A DNA stretch of 64,000 nucleotides. Source: Catalinimonas niigatensis (GTDB taxonomy: Bacteria; Bacteroidota; Bacteroidia; Cytophagales; Cyclobacteriaceae). The stretch covers positions 2,046,001 through 2,110,000 of the forward strand of contig NZ_CP119422.1 of assembly GCF_030506285.1 (NCBI RefSeq), in the 5' to 3' direction. The notes beneath the pieces were generated by a model, which made no database searches, had not been told where the DNA came from, and saw only the letters and a program-made list of their open reading frames with translations. Shown one piece after another: positions 25,315 to 34,424 of the stretch (positions are counted from its first letter, which is position 1; each line of letters begins with the position of its first letter). Made by a program: the position numbers and the translations under genes.

Positions 25315-25708
25315 ACTTTACCCAGTTTTCTATTATTATGTTTTGGAGACGGTCAAAGTGCTTTTCATTATTCGTCACCAGAACCATATCATTAGCAATC
25401 GCAGTTGCGCCAATGAGCAGATCAAGGTCATCTACAATATTTCCTGCTTGTCTGAGTCTGGCTTTTTCTTGGGCATAGATATCTAAAGCACTATAAATCG
25501 GAAGCTTTTTAAACATAGCGGTTAGTGCATTTACCACAGCGCTGTTTTTTTCAGGATAAGCACTTTTTGCAGCACCAAACTTCAGTTCTGCCACTGTGAT
25601 TTCTGAAATATAGAGATTTTGAAATCCAACTGACTCAAACTTTTTGACAAGTCCAAATTTACCTTTTAAAAAGTAGATGCAAATATTGGTGTCCAGCAGG
25701 TAATCCAT
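25313..25708 (-). CDS. vapC: VapC-type PIN-domain toxin
   Basis: The 131-residue protein is a full PIN domain. It opens MDYLLDTNICIYFLKGK (acidic D6), has ISEITVAELKFGAAKS with the conserved glutamate, and DDLDLLIGATAIANDMVLVTNN with the remaining acidic residues. PIN toxins cleave tRNA or rRNA with Mg2+. The start overlaps the antitoxin stop codon (TAATG), so translation is coupled. It lies between the two copies of the repeat cassette. Confidence 0.92.
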   Translation of the reverse strand: MDYLLDTNICIYFLKGKFGLVKKFESVGFQNLYISEITVAELKFGAAKSAYPEKNSAVVNALTAMFKKLPIYSALDIYAQEKARLRQAGNIVDDLDLLIGATAIANDMVLVTNNEKHFDRLQNIIIENWVK

Positions 25709-25947
25709 TAAAAATCTTCAATCTGCCTGTTTGTATATCTACTTGTCCTTATCTCACCTATTATGTCTTCCGCGTTCTCTTCAGATTCCCAAGCTCCAAA
25801 TAAATTTTTCCAAGCATCCTCATGATTTCCTTTTTCTTCTTTTAAAGAATCGGATATCTTTCCTATCAATTCAAGTTTTACATCAGCACTCAAATTTTTG
25901 ATCATGCTAAAAAAACTATCTGCTATAGTAGCTTTATTTAGTCCCAT
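25708..25947 (-). CDS. vapB: Antitoxin partner of VapC
   Basis: The 79-residue protein precedes vapC by a one-base overlap. Its N-terminal part (residues 8-35, SFFSMIKNLSADVKLELIGKISDSL) is a helical DNA-binding-type region like DUF2281/VapB antitoxins that pair with PIN toxins. The acidic middle (WESEENAEDIIGEIRTSR) would wrap the toxin's active site. The pair should autoregulate from the region just upstream (25948-26090). Confidence 0.85.
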   Translation of the reverse strand: MGLNKATIADSFFSMIKNLSADVKLELIGKISDSLKEEKGNHEDAWKNLFGAWESEENAEDIIGEIRTSRYTNRQIEDF

Positions 25948-26141
25948 GTATATCCTCTGTTTATTTCTTCATTAACAAAAACTCTCTATGTTTGGATCAG
26001 TACATTCTTCGTTTTTCGTTCCTACATAATTATTTCAGATGAATCGCTCTTATAGTTAAGTCCTTACAATCATTCTATGTGAAGTATTTATATGTCCACC
26101 TTTGCACATAAGGTGTACGCAAGTGAACACCATACCATAGA

Positions 26142-26176
26142 AAAATCCCTCTAAAAATGCGATTTAGAGGGATTTT
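26142..26176 (+). terminator. Perfect hairpin at the head of cassette B
   Basis: The same 14-bp stem with a seven-base loop as at 24953-24987, unchanged in sequence. Being upstream of both promoters, it probably blocks read-through into the cassette or forms the 3' end of a short upstream RNA. Confidence 0.6.
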
Positions 26177-26182
26177 GATCGT

Positions 26183-26198
26183 TGGCACGGCTATTGGC
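26183..26198 (+). promoter_or_regulatory. Sigma-54-like (-24/-12) promoter, copy B
   Basis: TGGCACG-GCTA-TTGG, identical to copy A. It lies 58 nt before the second 62-codon ORF. Confidence 0.55.
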
Positions 26199-26255
26199 TT
26201 CTATATTGTAACAACATTGATTTGAAAACAATAGTAACCCAAAATTTGAATAGCC

Positions 26256-26444
26256 ATGACAACTGTTATCAACATTAACCCAAATTTATTTATAGATATT
26301 GAAGGTGCTTATATTACTACTTCCAAAAGCCTTCACCCGGCTTCAGAAGTAAGCGTCAAGCGGGATGTAACTCCTTTTTCCCAACTCAAAGACGGTAAGT
26401 TTCGTCGCTTATTCAACCGTCATCGCACTGCTTTCAGGCGTTAA
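26256..26444 (+). CDS. 62-residue protein of unknown function, copy B
   Basis: Encodes exactly the same 62 residues as the ORF at 25067-25255 with only synonymous changes. The stop is TAA here and TGA in copy A. It is followed by an unrelated terminator. See copy A for the description of the protein: a short N-terminal stretch rich in N and I, a middle with DVTPFSQLKDGK, and an arginine-rich end. I do not recognise it. Confidence 0.8.
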   Translation: MTTVININPNLFIDIEGAYITTSKSLHPASEVSVKRDVTPFSQLKDGKFRRLFNRHRTAFRR

Positions 26445-26477
26445 TCTGCCTTCATTGCTAAAAGCTAGTGAATTTCA

Positions 26478-26518
26478 GGCAAATTTCCGAATCTTACGGA
26501 AATTTGCCTTTTTATTTT
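26478..26518. terminator. Strong terminator between ORF B and the BNR gene
   Basis: GGCAAATTTCCG (26478-26489) pairs perfectly with CGGAAATTTGCC (26497-26508), followed by TTTTTATTTT. It overlaps the stop codon of the converging BNR-repeat gene and can serve both transcripts. Confidence 0.85.
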
Positions 26519-29500
26519 ATCGTAGCGAAGAAATGATCATTCGGGGTACACCTTCTTTCTCCATCACCTGCTCAAAGTTTCTGAGCTCTCCATTCAGAAC
26601 CTTCTGGTAAGCGCTACGATGTACAGCAAGTTCTTTTTGTAAATCAGCAAAGCGTTCATAACATCCGGCGGTAGGCCGGGCATCCTGTGAATGTACCACA
26701 GTATACAGATATGCAAACTGATTGTCTAACTTCACCGGAAAGTTGATCGGGTCCTGTGAGCTTTCGCTGCGGGTTTGTATCAGCTCTTCTTCCAGCGCGT
26801 TCAGCTTCTGCACCAACTGACTACAGGGCTGCTGTAGTTTCGCCCCATATTCTGCTTTCTGACTACGCTCGGTAATCGTTTTGGCCTGCTCTCTTAATCC
26901 TCGTATACTCCTGATCAACGCATGTACTGAGCTGAGCGTATCCCGCACAGCGATGGCCAGCTCAAACTGTGCCTGCAAATCTTCGTCAGAGAATGTCCAG
27001 CGGGGATCTTTGGCGACCGTCAGCTGTTGCTCAAGGTTTTGTGTGGGTGTATTTAATCGTATAGTATACACTCCCGGTGCAGCAGCAGGTCCTCCCGTAT
27101 AGCTCAGCGACATCACTGCACCCTCAATGAGCTCCGGCTTTGGATAGGTGAGGTCCCAGACAAAAGTTTGCGCTCCTTTTTTGCCGGACAGTTCATCAGC
27201 ATGCTCAATGCTATTATAAGCTCTAACAAGCTGCCCATCAGCATCCCGAATTTCCAGGCTCAGACTGTCTGCTTCCTTGGCCAGATGATAATGAATCACC
27301 GCTCCTTCAGGCTTGCTTTGAGGCGCATTGTTTCCCCGATAGCCTTCCAGTTGGGTACGATAGGCGGTAGCCGGTGGATAGAGGAAAGCCGGATCGGAAG
27401 CCATCTGCTGCGTCATCCGGTGCAGCGGTGTGACATCATCCATGATCCAGAAAGAACGGCCCTGGGTAGAGATGATCAAATCCTGATGGTGTCGTTTGAT
27501 GTCGGTGATCGGGGTATGGGGCAGGTTGAGCTGAAAGGGCTGCCACTGCTGTCCGTTGTTGAAAGAGATGTACATACCAAACTCCGTTCCGGCATATAAC
27601 AGGCCTTCTTTATCAGGGTCTTCCCTGACAACCCGCACAAAATGGTTTTCAGGAATTCCCGTGCTGCGTGTCTGCCAGCTTTGTCCGTAATCACTGGTCT
27701 GAAAGATGTAAGGATGGAAATCATTATCCCTATACTTGTATACCGCTACCGTAGCTTTTCCTTCCTGGTGCTTTGATAAATCAATACTGTTCACCGTACC
27801 ATCTGGCGGCATGTTGGGCGGTGTAATGTCTGTCCAGCTTGCCCCTCTATCTTTGGATAGATGGATCAGACCATCATCGCTGCCTGCCCACAGTACGCCC
27901 TCTTGCAAAGGTGACTCTTCCAGGGCGAAGATGGTACAGTAAAGCTCTACGCCGGTATTGTCATGCTGAATGGGAGTGCCAGGGATTTCCGCCAGATATT
28001 TTTGGTTATTGGTCGTCAGGTCCGGGCTGATTACTTCCCAGCTTTGCCCTTCGTCGGTAGATTTATGCACATAATTAGAGGCATAATAAATTACATCCGG
28101 ATTGTGTCCGGAAATCATGATCGGGGCATTCCACTGAAAGCGGTATTTAAGCTGGTAAGGCTTGATTCCATCATTGAGATCAGGATATACCTCCACACTG
28201 CGGATGTGTCCCTGAGTACGGTCCAGACGCGTCATGATACCGATATAGTTACCGGCGTAGATGATGTCAGGGTTTTCCGGATGTACGGCAATGTGGCCGC
28301 TTTCTCCTCCTCCCACACTCAGCCAATCCTGCAAAGGATCAAGGTCTCCCTGCCCCTGGCTGGGTACGGAGATGGTGGTATTGTCCTGTTGTGCCCCATA
28401 TACCCGATAAGGATATTGGTTGTCTACGGCAATACGATAAATTTCAGCCGTAGGCTGGTTGTTTTGGGTAGACCAGGTTTTACCACCGTTGAAACTGACA
28501 TTGGCCCCGCCATCATTACTCTGGATCATGATCTCAGGATTGTTGGGATTGAGCCAGAGCCCGTGGTTGTCGCTATGGGGAACAGGAATACGGTCAAAGT
28601 TTTTGCCATCGTTGAGCGATTTATAAAAACCTACATTGAGCAGGTAAAGCGTATGTTCCTGTTGCGGATCAGCAAAAATCCTTGAATAATACCAGGCACG
28701 CTGACGGTACTCACGCTTACGGTTGATATGCTCCCAGCTTTTCCCTCCATCTTCTGACATATACAGCCCTCCTTCACTTTCATTCAGGGCTTCATGTATC
28801 ACCCATACTCTTTTAGAGTTTAAAGGTGAGACTGCAATCCCTACCCTGCCTACGATTCCGCTGGGTAAGCCTCCTTCCAATCGCTCCCACTGCTCTCCTC
28901 CATCGGTAGATTTATATACCCCTCCGCCTTTGCCTCCGTCAATGAGGGTCCAGGGCTTGCGTTCAACCTGCCAGGCTCCGGCGTATAATATTCGGGGATT
29001 TTTGGGGTCCATCACCAGATCAATGATACCGGTGCTGTCGTTGATGAACAACACTTTCTTCCAACTTTTCCCCCCATCCTCCGAGCGGAAAACACCTCTT
29101 TCAGAAGCAGGGCCAAAGACATTGCCCAGCGCTGCCGCATATACAATATCCGGATTCTTGGGGTGAATCTGAATTTTGCCGATCTGCCCGGTTTTCTCCA
29201 AACCGGCTGCCTGCCAGGTATTTCCGCCATCCACCGATTTATATATGCCCTTTCCGGTAGATACATTGCCCCGGGGAGAGGCCGAGCCCGTACCTACATA
29301 AATGACATTGGCATCCGCAGGCGCTACTTCTACGGAACCGATAGAGCCTACCGGTAGAAATCCATCGGAAATATTCTGCCAGTTGATCCCTCCATCTTCA
29401 GTCTTCCATACGCCTCCTCCTGTGGTTCCCATCAAAAAAGTCATGGGTTGGTCAGGAATACCGGTTACCGCAGTACAGCGTCCACCCCTGAATGGGCCAA

Positions 29501-29639
29501 TCATCCGGTAATTGAGCGATTCAAAGAGTGTGGAAGGGATTTCAGCAGAAGCCTGTGTTTTTCTTTTTGTTTGTGCCCAACTTACATCAAGTGAAATCAG
29601 GGTAACTAGCAATAAGGTTAAGAAGTAGTGCTGTTTCAT
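26517..29639 (-). CDS. Secreted BNR/sortilin-type beta-propeller protein
   Basis: From the ATG at 29639 the protein has 1040 residues with a signal peptide (FLTLLLVTLISLDVSWAQ); an ATG-like start nine codons upstream would only add a basic leader. Residues about 30-730 hold at least ten Asp-box/BNR repeats: TEDGGINW, SVDGGNTW, SEDGGKSW, STDGGEQW, STDEGQSW and others. This is the VPS10/sortilin-like propeller widespread in Bacteroidota. A C-terminal beta and helical part (residues 760-1040) includes a coiled segment LRSIRGLREQAKTITERSQK. Such proteins are often labelled glycosyl hydrolases without proof; no sialidase RIP or catalytic set is seen. Confidence 0.88.
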   Translation of the reverse strand: MKQHYFLTLLLVTLISLDVSWAQTKRKTQASAEIPSTLFESLNYRMIGPFRGGRCTAVTGIPDQPMTFLMGTTGGGVWKTEDGGINWQNISDGFLPVGSIGSVEVAPADANVIYVGTGSASPRGNVSTGKGIYKSVDGGNTWQAAGLEKTGQIGKIQIHPKNPDIVYAAALGNVFGPASERGVFRSEDGGKSWKKVLFINDSTGIIDLVMDPKNPRILYAGAWQVERKPWTLIDGGKGGGVYKSTDGGEQWERLEGGLPSGIVGRVGIAVSPLNSKRVWVIHEALNESEGGLYMSEDGGKSWEHINRKREYRQRAWYYSRIFADPQQEHTLYLLNVGFYKSLNDGKNFDRIPVPHSDNHGLWLNPNNPEIMIQSNDGGANVSFNGGKTWSTQNNQPTAEIYRIAVDNQYPYRVYGAQQDNTTISVPSQGQGDLDPLQDWLSVGGGESGHIAVHPENPDIIYAGNYIGIMTRLDRTQGHIRSVEVYPDLNDGIKPYQLKYRFQWNAPIMISGHNPDVIYYASNYVHKSTDEGQSWEVISPDLTTNNQKYLAEIPGTPIQHDNTGVELYCTIFALEESPLQEGVLWAGSDDGLIHLSKDRGASWTDITPPNMPPDGTVNSIDLSKHQEGKATVAVYKYRDNDFHPYIFQTSDYGQSWQTRSTGIPENHFVRVVREDPDKEGLLYAGTEFGMYISFNNGQQWQPFQLNLPHTPITDIKRHHQDLIISTQGRSFWIMDDVTPLHRMTQQMASDPAFLYPPATAYRTQLEGYRGNNAPQSKPEGAVIHYHLAKEADSLSLEIRDADGQLVRAYNSIEHADELSGKKGAQTFVWDLTYPKPELIEGAVMSLSYTGGPAAAPGVYTIRLNTPTQNLEQQLTVAKDPRWTFSDEDLQAQFELAIAVRDTLSSVHALIRSIRGLREQAKTITERSQKAEYGAKLQQPCSQLVQKLNALEEELIQTRSESSQDPINFPVKLDNQFAYLYTVVHSQDARPTAGCYERFADLQKELAVHRSAYQKVLNGELRNFEQVMEKEGVPRMIISSLR

Positions 29640-29756
29640 ATAAAACTTGTATGGTACGCTCCGCAATTTACGACTGAAGCGCTTTAAAACTACTGCATAG
29701 GCTGCTTAATCTGGTCTATTTTAGTAATTTCGCGGCTTGAAAGACAAGTATACGAT

Positions 29757-30989
29757 ATGATGAATGAGCTTATGCATCTGGAAGCCTACGATTATCCACT
29801 ACCGGAAGAACGCATCGCCCGTTATCCGTTAAAGCAGCGTGATCATGCCAAGCTTCTGCTGTATCAACAGGGCAACATCAGTGATCGGGTTTTTCATAAG
29901 CTTCCGGAATTACTTCCTCCTCACAGCCATCTTTTCTTTAATGCCACCAAGGTCATTCCTGCCCGCTTATTTTTTCAGAAGCCCTCCACAGAACAGGGGG
30001 CTGGTGCAAATATTGAAATCTTTCTACTGAACCCTGTGGCTCCCAGCACTATCATCGGAGAGGCTATGCTGGCTAAGCAACAATGTAGCTGGCACTGTAT
30101 GGTAGGCAACAAAAAGAAGTGGAAAGGAGACATTGTCCTTCAAAAGACTTTGACAGTGAATGGTCAAACGCTGGAATTATCGGCTAGCCTGGAAGATCCG
30201 GAACAACAGTGGGTGCACTTCTGCTGGGATCAGCCGGAGGTATCTTTTGTAGATATTGTGGAAGCTGCCGGGCTTACGCCCCTCCCTCCTTATCTCAGGA
30301 GAGACGCTACTGAAGATGATAAAGCCCGGTATCAGACGGTGTATTCAGAAAAAGAGGGAGCAGTAGCCGCTCCTACTGCCGGACTTCACTTTACCCCTGA
30401 AGTACTACAAAAGCTTGGTGAAAAAGGGATTCAAAAAAGTTACCTCACGCTCCATGTAAGCGCAGGAACCTTCCAACCCATCAAAGCACAGGACATCCGG
30501 GAGCATCCTATGCATGCTGAGCAGATGGTGATCCACAAATCGCAGGTAAAGAGTTTATTGGATAAGCAAGGGCCGATCATTGCAGTGGGCACTACTTCTA
30601 TGCGCACTCTGGAAAGTCTATACTGGTACGGTGTGCTACTGGGCAAAAATCCTGAGGCTGTTTTTAAAATTCCTAAACTGATTGCTTATCAGGATCATGC
30701 GGAAAACAACTTATCTTTACAAGCATCAATGGAGCAGATACTTGGGTATATGGAAAGACACCAACTGGAGCAACTTATTGGAGAAACAGAGATTTTTATC
30801 TTTCCCGGCTATCGGTTTAAAGTATGTGAAGGCTTGATCACCAACTTTCATCTTCCTAAGTCCACTTTGATTCTGCTCATTGCCACGCTGGTTGGGAAAG
30901 ACTGGAAGCGTATTTATCAACATGCTTTGCAACATGATTACCGCTTCCTAAGCTATGGAGACTCTTCTCTGCTACTGCCTTCCCCTTGA
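29757..30989 (+). CDS. queA: S-adenosylmethionine:tRNA ribosyltransferase-isomerase
   Basis: The 410-residue enzyme makes epoxyqueuosine at the wobble base of tRNAs with GUN anticodons. The family start DYPLPEERIARYPLKQRD is clear. Later hallmarks are FNATKVIPARL, GAVAAPTAGLHFT, HVSAGTFQPI, AVGTTSMRTLES and the ending FLSYGDSSLLLP. It is somewhat longer than E. coli QueA because of an insertion around residues 75-120, common in Bacteroidota. Its last 37 nt overlap the end of the converging CotH gene. Confidence 0.95.
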   Translation: MMNELMHLEAYDYPLPEERIARYPLKQRDHAKLLLYQQGNISDRVFHKLPELLPPHSHLFFNATKVIPARLFFQKPSTEQGAGANIEIFLLNPVAPSTIIGEAMLAKQQCSWHCMVGNKKKWKGDIVLQKTLTVNGQTLELSASLEDPEQQWVHFCWDQPEVSFVDIVEAAGLTPLPPYLRRDATEDDKARYQTVYSEKEGAVAAPTAGLHFTPEVLQKLGEKGIQKSYLTLHVSAGTFQPIKAQDIREHPMHAEQMVIHKSQVKSLLDKQGPIIAVGTTSMRTLESLYWYGVLLGKNPEAVFKIPKLIAYQDHAENNLSLQASMEQILGYMERHQLEQLIGETEIFIFPGYRFKVCEGLITNFHLPKSTLILLIATLVGKDWKRIYQHALQHDYRFLSYGDSSLLLPSP

Positions 30990-32599
30990 TTGGCTTTGGC
31001 AAAGAGCTGTTCATGTTGATTCAGTTGTTCTAACACATACTTCCGTCTCTCTGCACTAAAACTTATGATTTGCTGGGTGTGTAAAATCCAGCTTTCCATG
31101 CTTTTGGGATATCCCCAACGGGCAATATGACTGGGCATCAACGGCTTGATTTGCGTCCTTATATCGGCTACTGTTTTTTCAATCCGCGATTGCGAAAACT
31201 CATCTTCTAATAGTTCATGATACCTATTGATAAAGTGTTCCCGGAAAAAACGATACCTTGTCAACACAGTATATATTCTCCCTACATGACTGGGCAAATG
31301 GTGGTCAAGAGAATCAAAATAATTTTGGCTTAGCGCGTCAAATCCGTAGTACCAGTCAGGCATATTAAAAATATCATCTGTATGCCTTTTATAAAAAAGT
31401 GGGAAATTGAAAGCAAAATCAGTATCATAAAGAAGAAAATGAAGCTGGTCTGCCAGGAAAACTCCCTTTACATTATTATGGGGCCAATCGGTATTACTAA
31501 TAAAGGTCTGAACCACAATGTAATCTATGAAATTATCTAAATTCAGTAGTTGGGTAAGCCGCTCATAATTTTCAGGCAGATTCAGCTCTTCGGTTTCTAT
31601 AAAATCCATCAGTTTTTCCATTTTGTAATCAAACCCATTAGTATTTGAAATGGATCTGTTTTCGTGTAACTCTCCCAGAACCACCTGCTCTCTGGTGAGA
31701 TGAGGATGCATGGCTAAAATATTCTGTGCGCTGATATGTTCTCTTAAATACTGTATTCCCCAATATTCTCCATTGATAAATACAACTACAGGCTTATAAT
31801 TCAACGGTACCATATGCGTTGATTTAGCGAGTTCGCTCACCACCACATCTCTCATGTAGGCTAGCAAAAAATCATTTCCTGCACTTCTCAGTCTTAATGA
31901 GTACATTTTTTTTGGTACACCATCATTAAATATATCCTGGCTGTTTAAGGGGGAGCCTTCGAAGTGTAAATCTAAAGACTTCAGTGGCAGCTTTTTGGTA
32001 CTCTTACCTGCCACATGGGCATTTGCATTTGAAGAAACAATTAAATCTCCTTTACTGCTAAGTAGTTCAAAATGTAAGATGTGCTCAGGATTAGCTTTTT
32101 CTGAGTAATTATCTTTGACAGAATAAAGCCCTTCTTCCCCAAAAAAAATGGACTTAGGTCCTACCAGCGATACCACCTGTAATGGAAGGCTATCTTTTAA
32201 AAAAGTTTTAAATTGCGCTTCATTCCAATAATATTCAGGTTTTACAGTAGGAGAAATAGCCAGAACAGCTACTTCAGGAAAAGATACTGAATCCTGTTGA
32301 GGTGCAGGATAATTGGGCAGATGGGCAGACGATTGAAGGGGTTGATAATGAGCTCCTTCTACCTTAATCATTTTCTCCAGGCTGCTTTCATTTACAAAAG
32401 TATACACTGGTTTCTGTCCAATAAAGGCAGCATCTTTTACGATCACATTGATTATTGAATCATCTGCTTGTACATCGTAAGTGATCGTAAATTTGTTTTT
32501 AGCCTTATCTAACCACAGATAAAAACCCAGAAAAAAGAAAAAAATGGCAAAAGAAAAGTATATATATGTGCGGTAGCTATTCTTTCTTTTAATGAGCAT
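30953..32599 (-). CDS. CotH-family kinase-like protein, membrane anchored
   Basis: The 548-residue protein has one N-terminal membrane helix (residues about 11-30) and an extracytoplasmic part. Residues about 185-520 are a CotH kinase-like domain. Conserved elements are NGEYWGIQYLREHISAQNI, ENRSIS, LDNFIDYIVVQ, SNTDWPHNNVKG and LYDTDFAFNF; the two aspartates of the last motifs correspond to the catalytic ones in spore-coat CotH. It may phosphorylate secreted proteins or polymers. It is the last gene of the tight DUF4956-VTC-CotH operon, overlapping the VTC gene by 11 nt. Confidence 0.85.
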   Translation of the reverse strand: MLIKRKNSYRTYIYFSFAIFFFFLGFYLWLDKAKNKFTITYDVQADDSIINVIVKDAAFIGQKPVYTFVNESSLEKMIKVEGAHYQPLQSSAHLPNYPAPQQDSVSFPEVAVLAISPTVKPEYYWNEAQFKTFLKDSLPLQVVSLVGPKSIFFGEEGLYSVKDNYSEKANPEHILHFELLSSKGDLIVSSNANAHVAGKSTKKLPLKSLDLHFEGSPLNSQDIFNDGVPKKMYSLRLRSAGNDFLLAYMRDVVVSELAKSTHMVPLNYKPVVVFINGEYWGIQYLREHISAQNILAMHPHLTREQVVLGELHENRSISNTNGFDYKMEKLMDFIETEELNLPENYERLTQLLNLDNFIDYIVVQTFISNTDWPHNNVKGVFLADQLHFLLYDTDFAFNFPLFYKRHTDDIFNMPDWYYGFDALSQNYFDSLDHHLPSHVGRIYTVLTRYRFFREHFINRYHELLEDEFSQSRIEKTVADIRTQIKPLMPSHIARWGYPKSMESWILHTQQIISFSAERRKYVLEQLNQHEQLFAKANQGEGSSREESP

Positions 32600-33263
32600 A
32601 ATAGGTGTAGGTTTTCTCTATACCAATTTGATATTTTGAGAATTTTGTCATTCTAAAAGGAAGCATTTGCCCTATTTGTCTACCATATTCCTCATCATCC
32701 TGATCGTATTTTACCTCAACGATAACAGGTACCTGTGCTTTGATAAAACCTCTGTTCGCATAAAAATTAAATCTTCTGAATGAAATATCAGAATCTACAG
32801 TAATACGAACTTTTCCATCTAATGAAGCATAATATTTTCTGTGATACTGGTTGATTAATACCGGGATGCGCCCTAACAGATCGTCCATTACCTGAAGAGG
32901 TAACTCAGATGCTCTGAAGTTCCTGTAGATAGCGTCTTTGTTTAAAAGTTCATCCCGATGATTTACCGGCATAATTGAATAGGTTTTCTTGATGCCTAAA
33001 AGCGATTTTTTGATCTTATACTCCAATTTTGGTTTATAAATCTCGGCATTCTTCTCATCATACCATCGTAGGCGCAACTTTTTCCTCTCTGCCTTTCCTA
33101 CAATATTATCTTTGTAGGCTTGTAATTCCTGAGTATCAAAATAAACATTATTGATTATTCTGGGATGATAAACTTCTTTAAAAGGAATTTTTAAAGTTCT
33201 GATAAAAATATCAAGTGGAAAATGAGGGTTATCTACGATGAACTTTCTTTCAAATCTATACAT
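32589..33263 (-). CDS. VTC-domain (polyphosphate polymerase-like) protein
   Basis: The 224-residue protein is a single VTC tunnel domain. It starts FERKFIVDN, with NNVYFDTQELQAYKDN, KKLRLRWYDE, PKLEYKIKKS, RITVDSDISFR, VIVEVKYD and KFSKYQIGI, covering the basic and acidic residues lining the tunnel in yeast Vtc4. Vtc4 makes polyphosphate from ATP; bacterial VTC-domain proteins next to CotH and DUF4956 genes are less well understood. It is cytoplasmic. It overlaps CotH by 11 nt and follows DUF4956 after 22 nt. Confidence 0.88.
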   Translation of the reverse strand: MYRFERKFIVDNPHFPLDIFIRTLKIPFKEVYHPRIINNVYFDTQELQAYKDNIVGKAERKKLRLRWYDEKNAEIYKPKLEYKIKKSLLGIKKTYSIMPVNHRDELLNKDAIYRNFRASELPLQVMDDLLGRIPVLINQYHRKYYASLDGKVRITVDSDISFRRFNFYANRGFIKAQVPVIVEVKYDQDDEEYGRQIGQMLPFRMTKFSKYQIGIEKTYTYYAH

Positions 33264-33285
33264 CAGCCTCAGTACTTGGGTTCAT

Positions 33286-33966
33286 TTAATAATTTTCCAC
33301 TTCAACATAAGTCAGATCACTTTCGGGAAAGCGCGACAGAATAATGGTTTTGCATTGATTTAACTTTTTGATATCTGAAAAGGTAGCGTTGAAAGTGGCT
33401 TCAAACCGTCCTCTCGACTCATCATAGCGCTTCAGTTTAAGTGTTGAGGTATGCTCTTTCAGCAATTCTATCAAATCATCCGCATTAAAGTTTTCTTCTT
33501 TGACAGTCGCAAAATTGATAAACAGGTTTTGATTATCAGTCTTTTTGGCAACAGCCCACTTGATGAATATGATGAAAAGAATCATGCCTAAGGCTAATAC
33601 TGTCAGTGCTACATATCCTGCTCCATAACCCAACCCTATGCCTATTGTAAGAAACAAAAAAGCCAGTTCCTCTGGCTCTTTGATGGCGGTTCTGAAACGT
33701 ATGATAGATAATGCGCCTACTAACCCCAATGAAAGAGCCAGGGAGCCTTTGATAAAAGTAATCACCAACATGGTAGTTACTGAGATTAAAAAGAAATTCT
33801 TTGCAAACGATTTCTTATCAGAGATAGCATTGCCAAATTTGATATAGACCAGTGCTATAATCTCTACTGAAATAGCAGTAAGGATGATGTTCCTAATTAA
33901 TCTCCCCCCTTCCATAGAAGATATCATGCTATTAATTTCACGTAAATAGCTTATTAAATCACTCAT
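33286..33966 (-). CDS. DUF4956 membrane protein
   Basis: Starting at the ATG at 33966 (a GTG two codons earlier is possible), the 226-residue protein has about four membrane helices between residues 25 and 140 and a cytosolic C-terminal domain. The signature ALSIIRFRTAIKEPEELAFLF lies between helices, with LGYGAGYVAL following. The C-terminal part (residues 150-226) looks like a small ferredoxin-like alpha-beta domain. DUF4956 proteins typically accompany VTC and CotH genes, as here, and are likely the membrane partner of that system. Confidence 0.9.
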   Translation of the reverse strand: MSDLISYLREINSMISSMEGGRLIRNIILTAISVEIIALVYIKFGNAISDKKSFAKNFFLISVTTMLVITFIKGSLALSLGLVGALSIIRFRTAIKEPEELAFLFLTIGIGLGYGAGYVALTVLALGMILFIIFIKWAVAKKTDNQNLFINFATVKEENFNADDLIELLKEHTSTLKLKRYDESRGRFEATFNATFSDIKKLNQCKTIILSRFPESDLTYVEVENY

Positions 33967-34424
33967 AATCACAATGGACTTATATTATTTATTGATCAAA
34001 AATTGAGATATAAAAATAGTATTATCTCCCCCTGAGTTCAAAAAAAATGAAAATATGAAGGAATGAAATTTGTCAATTACGGGAACTAATCCTAAAAAAT
34101 CTAAAAGCATTTCTTGCAGAAAACGCATGCGGACTTTAACATACATGACAAGATACTACCCATAAAATTATTTTTTACTAAAAAAATACCATGCATTGCT
34201 CTGAATTTAAAAGAAACCACCTGATATTTATAAGAGGAATAGCCTAAAAATAACTTCTCTATCCTTAGATATTCCTCTTAACGTTACCAATAGTATTTTA
34301 CACTTTTGCTGCAATTGTTATTTGAAAGTAAACCTATCAAAATTATCTCAGATTTGATTCATATTGTATTGAGCAATCCCTGCTTTTTAAATGTCTATAT
34401 TTTTAAATAGGCTTACTATAATGC
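33967..34424. other. AT-rich intergenic region with a long hairpin
   Basis: No gene is seen. TAAGAGGAATA (34231-34241) and TATTCCTCTTA (34270-34280) form a perfect 11-bp stem around a 28-base loop. There is no T-run after it, so it does not look like a terminator. The promoter of the DUF4956 operon should lie near 33970-34050 on the minus strand but no clear box was found. Confidence 0.5.

Larger units (their letters stand above)
26097..26443 (+). repeat. Direct repeat cassette, copy B
   Basis: Second copy of the cassette at 24908-25254. Between the hairpin and the ATG only two positions differ (a G/T just before the promoter and an A/G in the leader). The first ~45 bp before the hairpin is more diverged (CTTTGCACAT kept). 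Confidence 0.85.

Noticed and set aside
24908-26443. Insertion sequence or composite transposon formed by the two repeat copies
   Set aside because: The repeated units contain no transposase and no terminal inverted repeats; similarity ends at the ORF stop codon rather than at transposon-like ends.
27963-28685. 240-codon frame antisense to the BNR-repeat gene
   Set aside because: Reverse reading of repeated Asp-box codons; no signal or domain.
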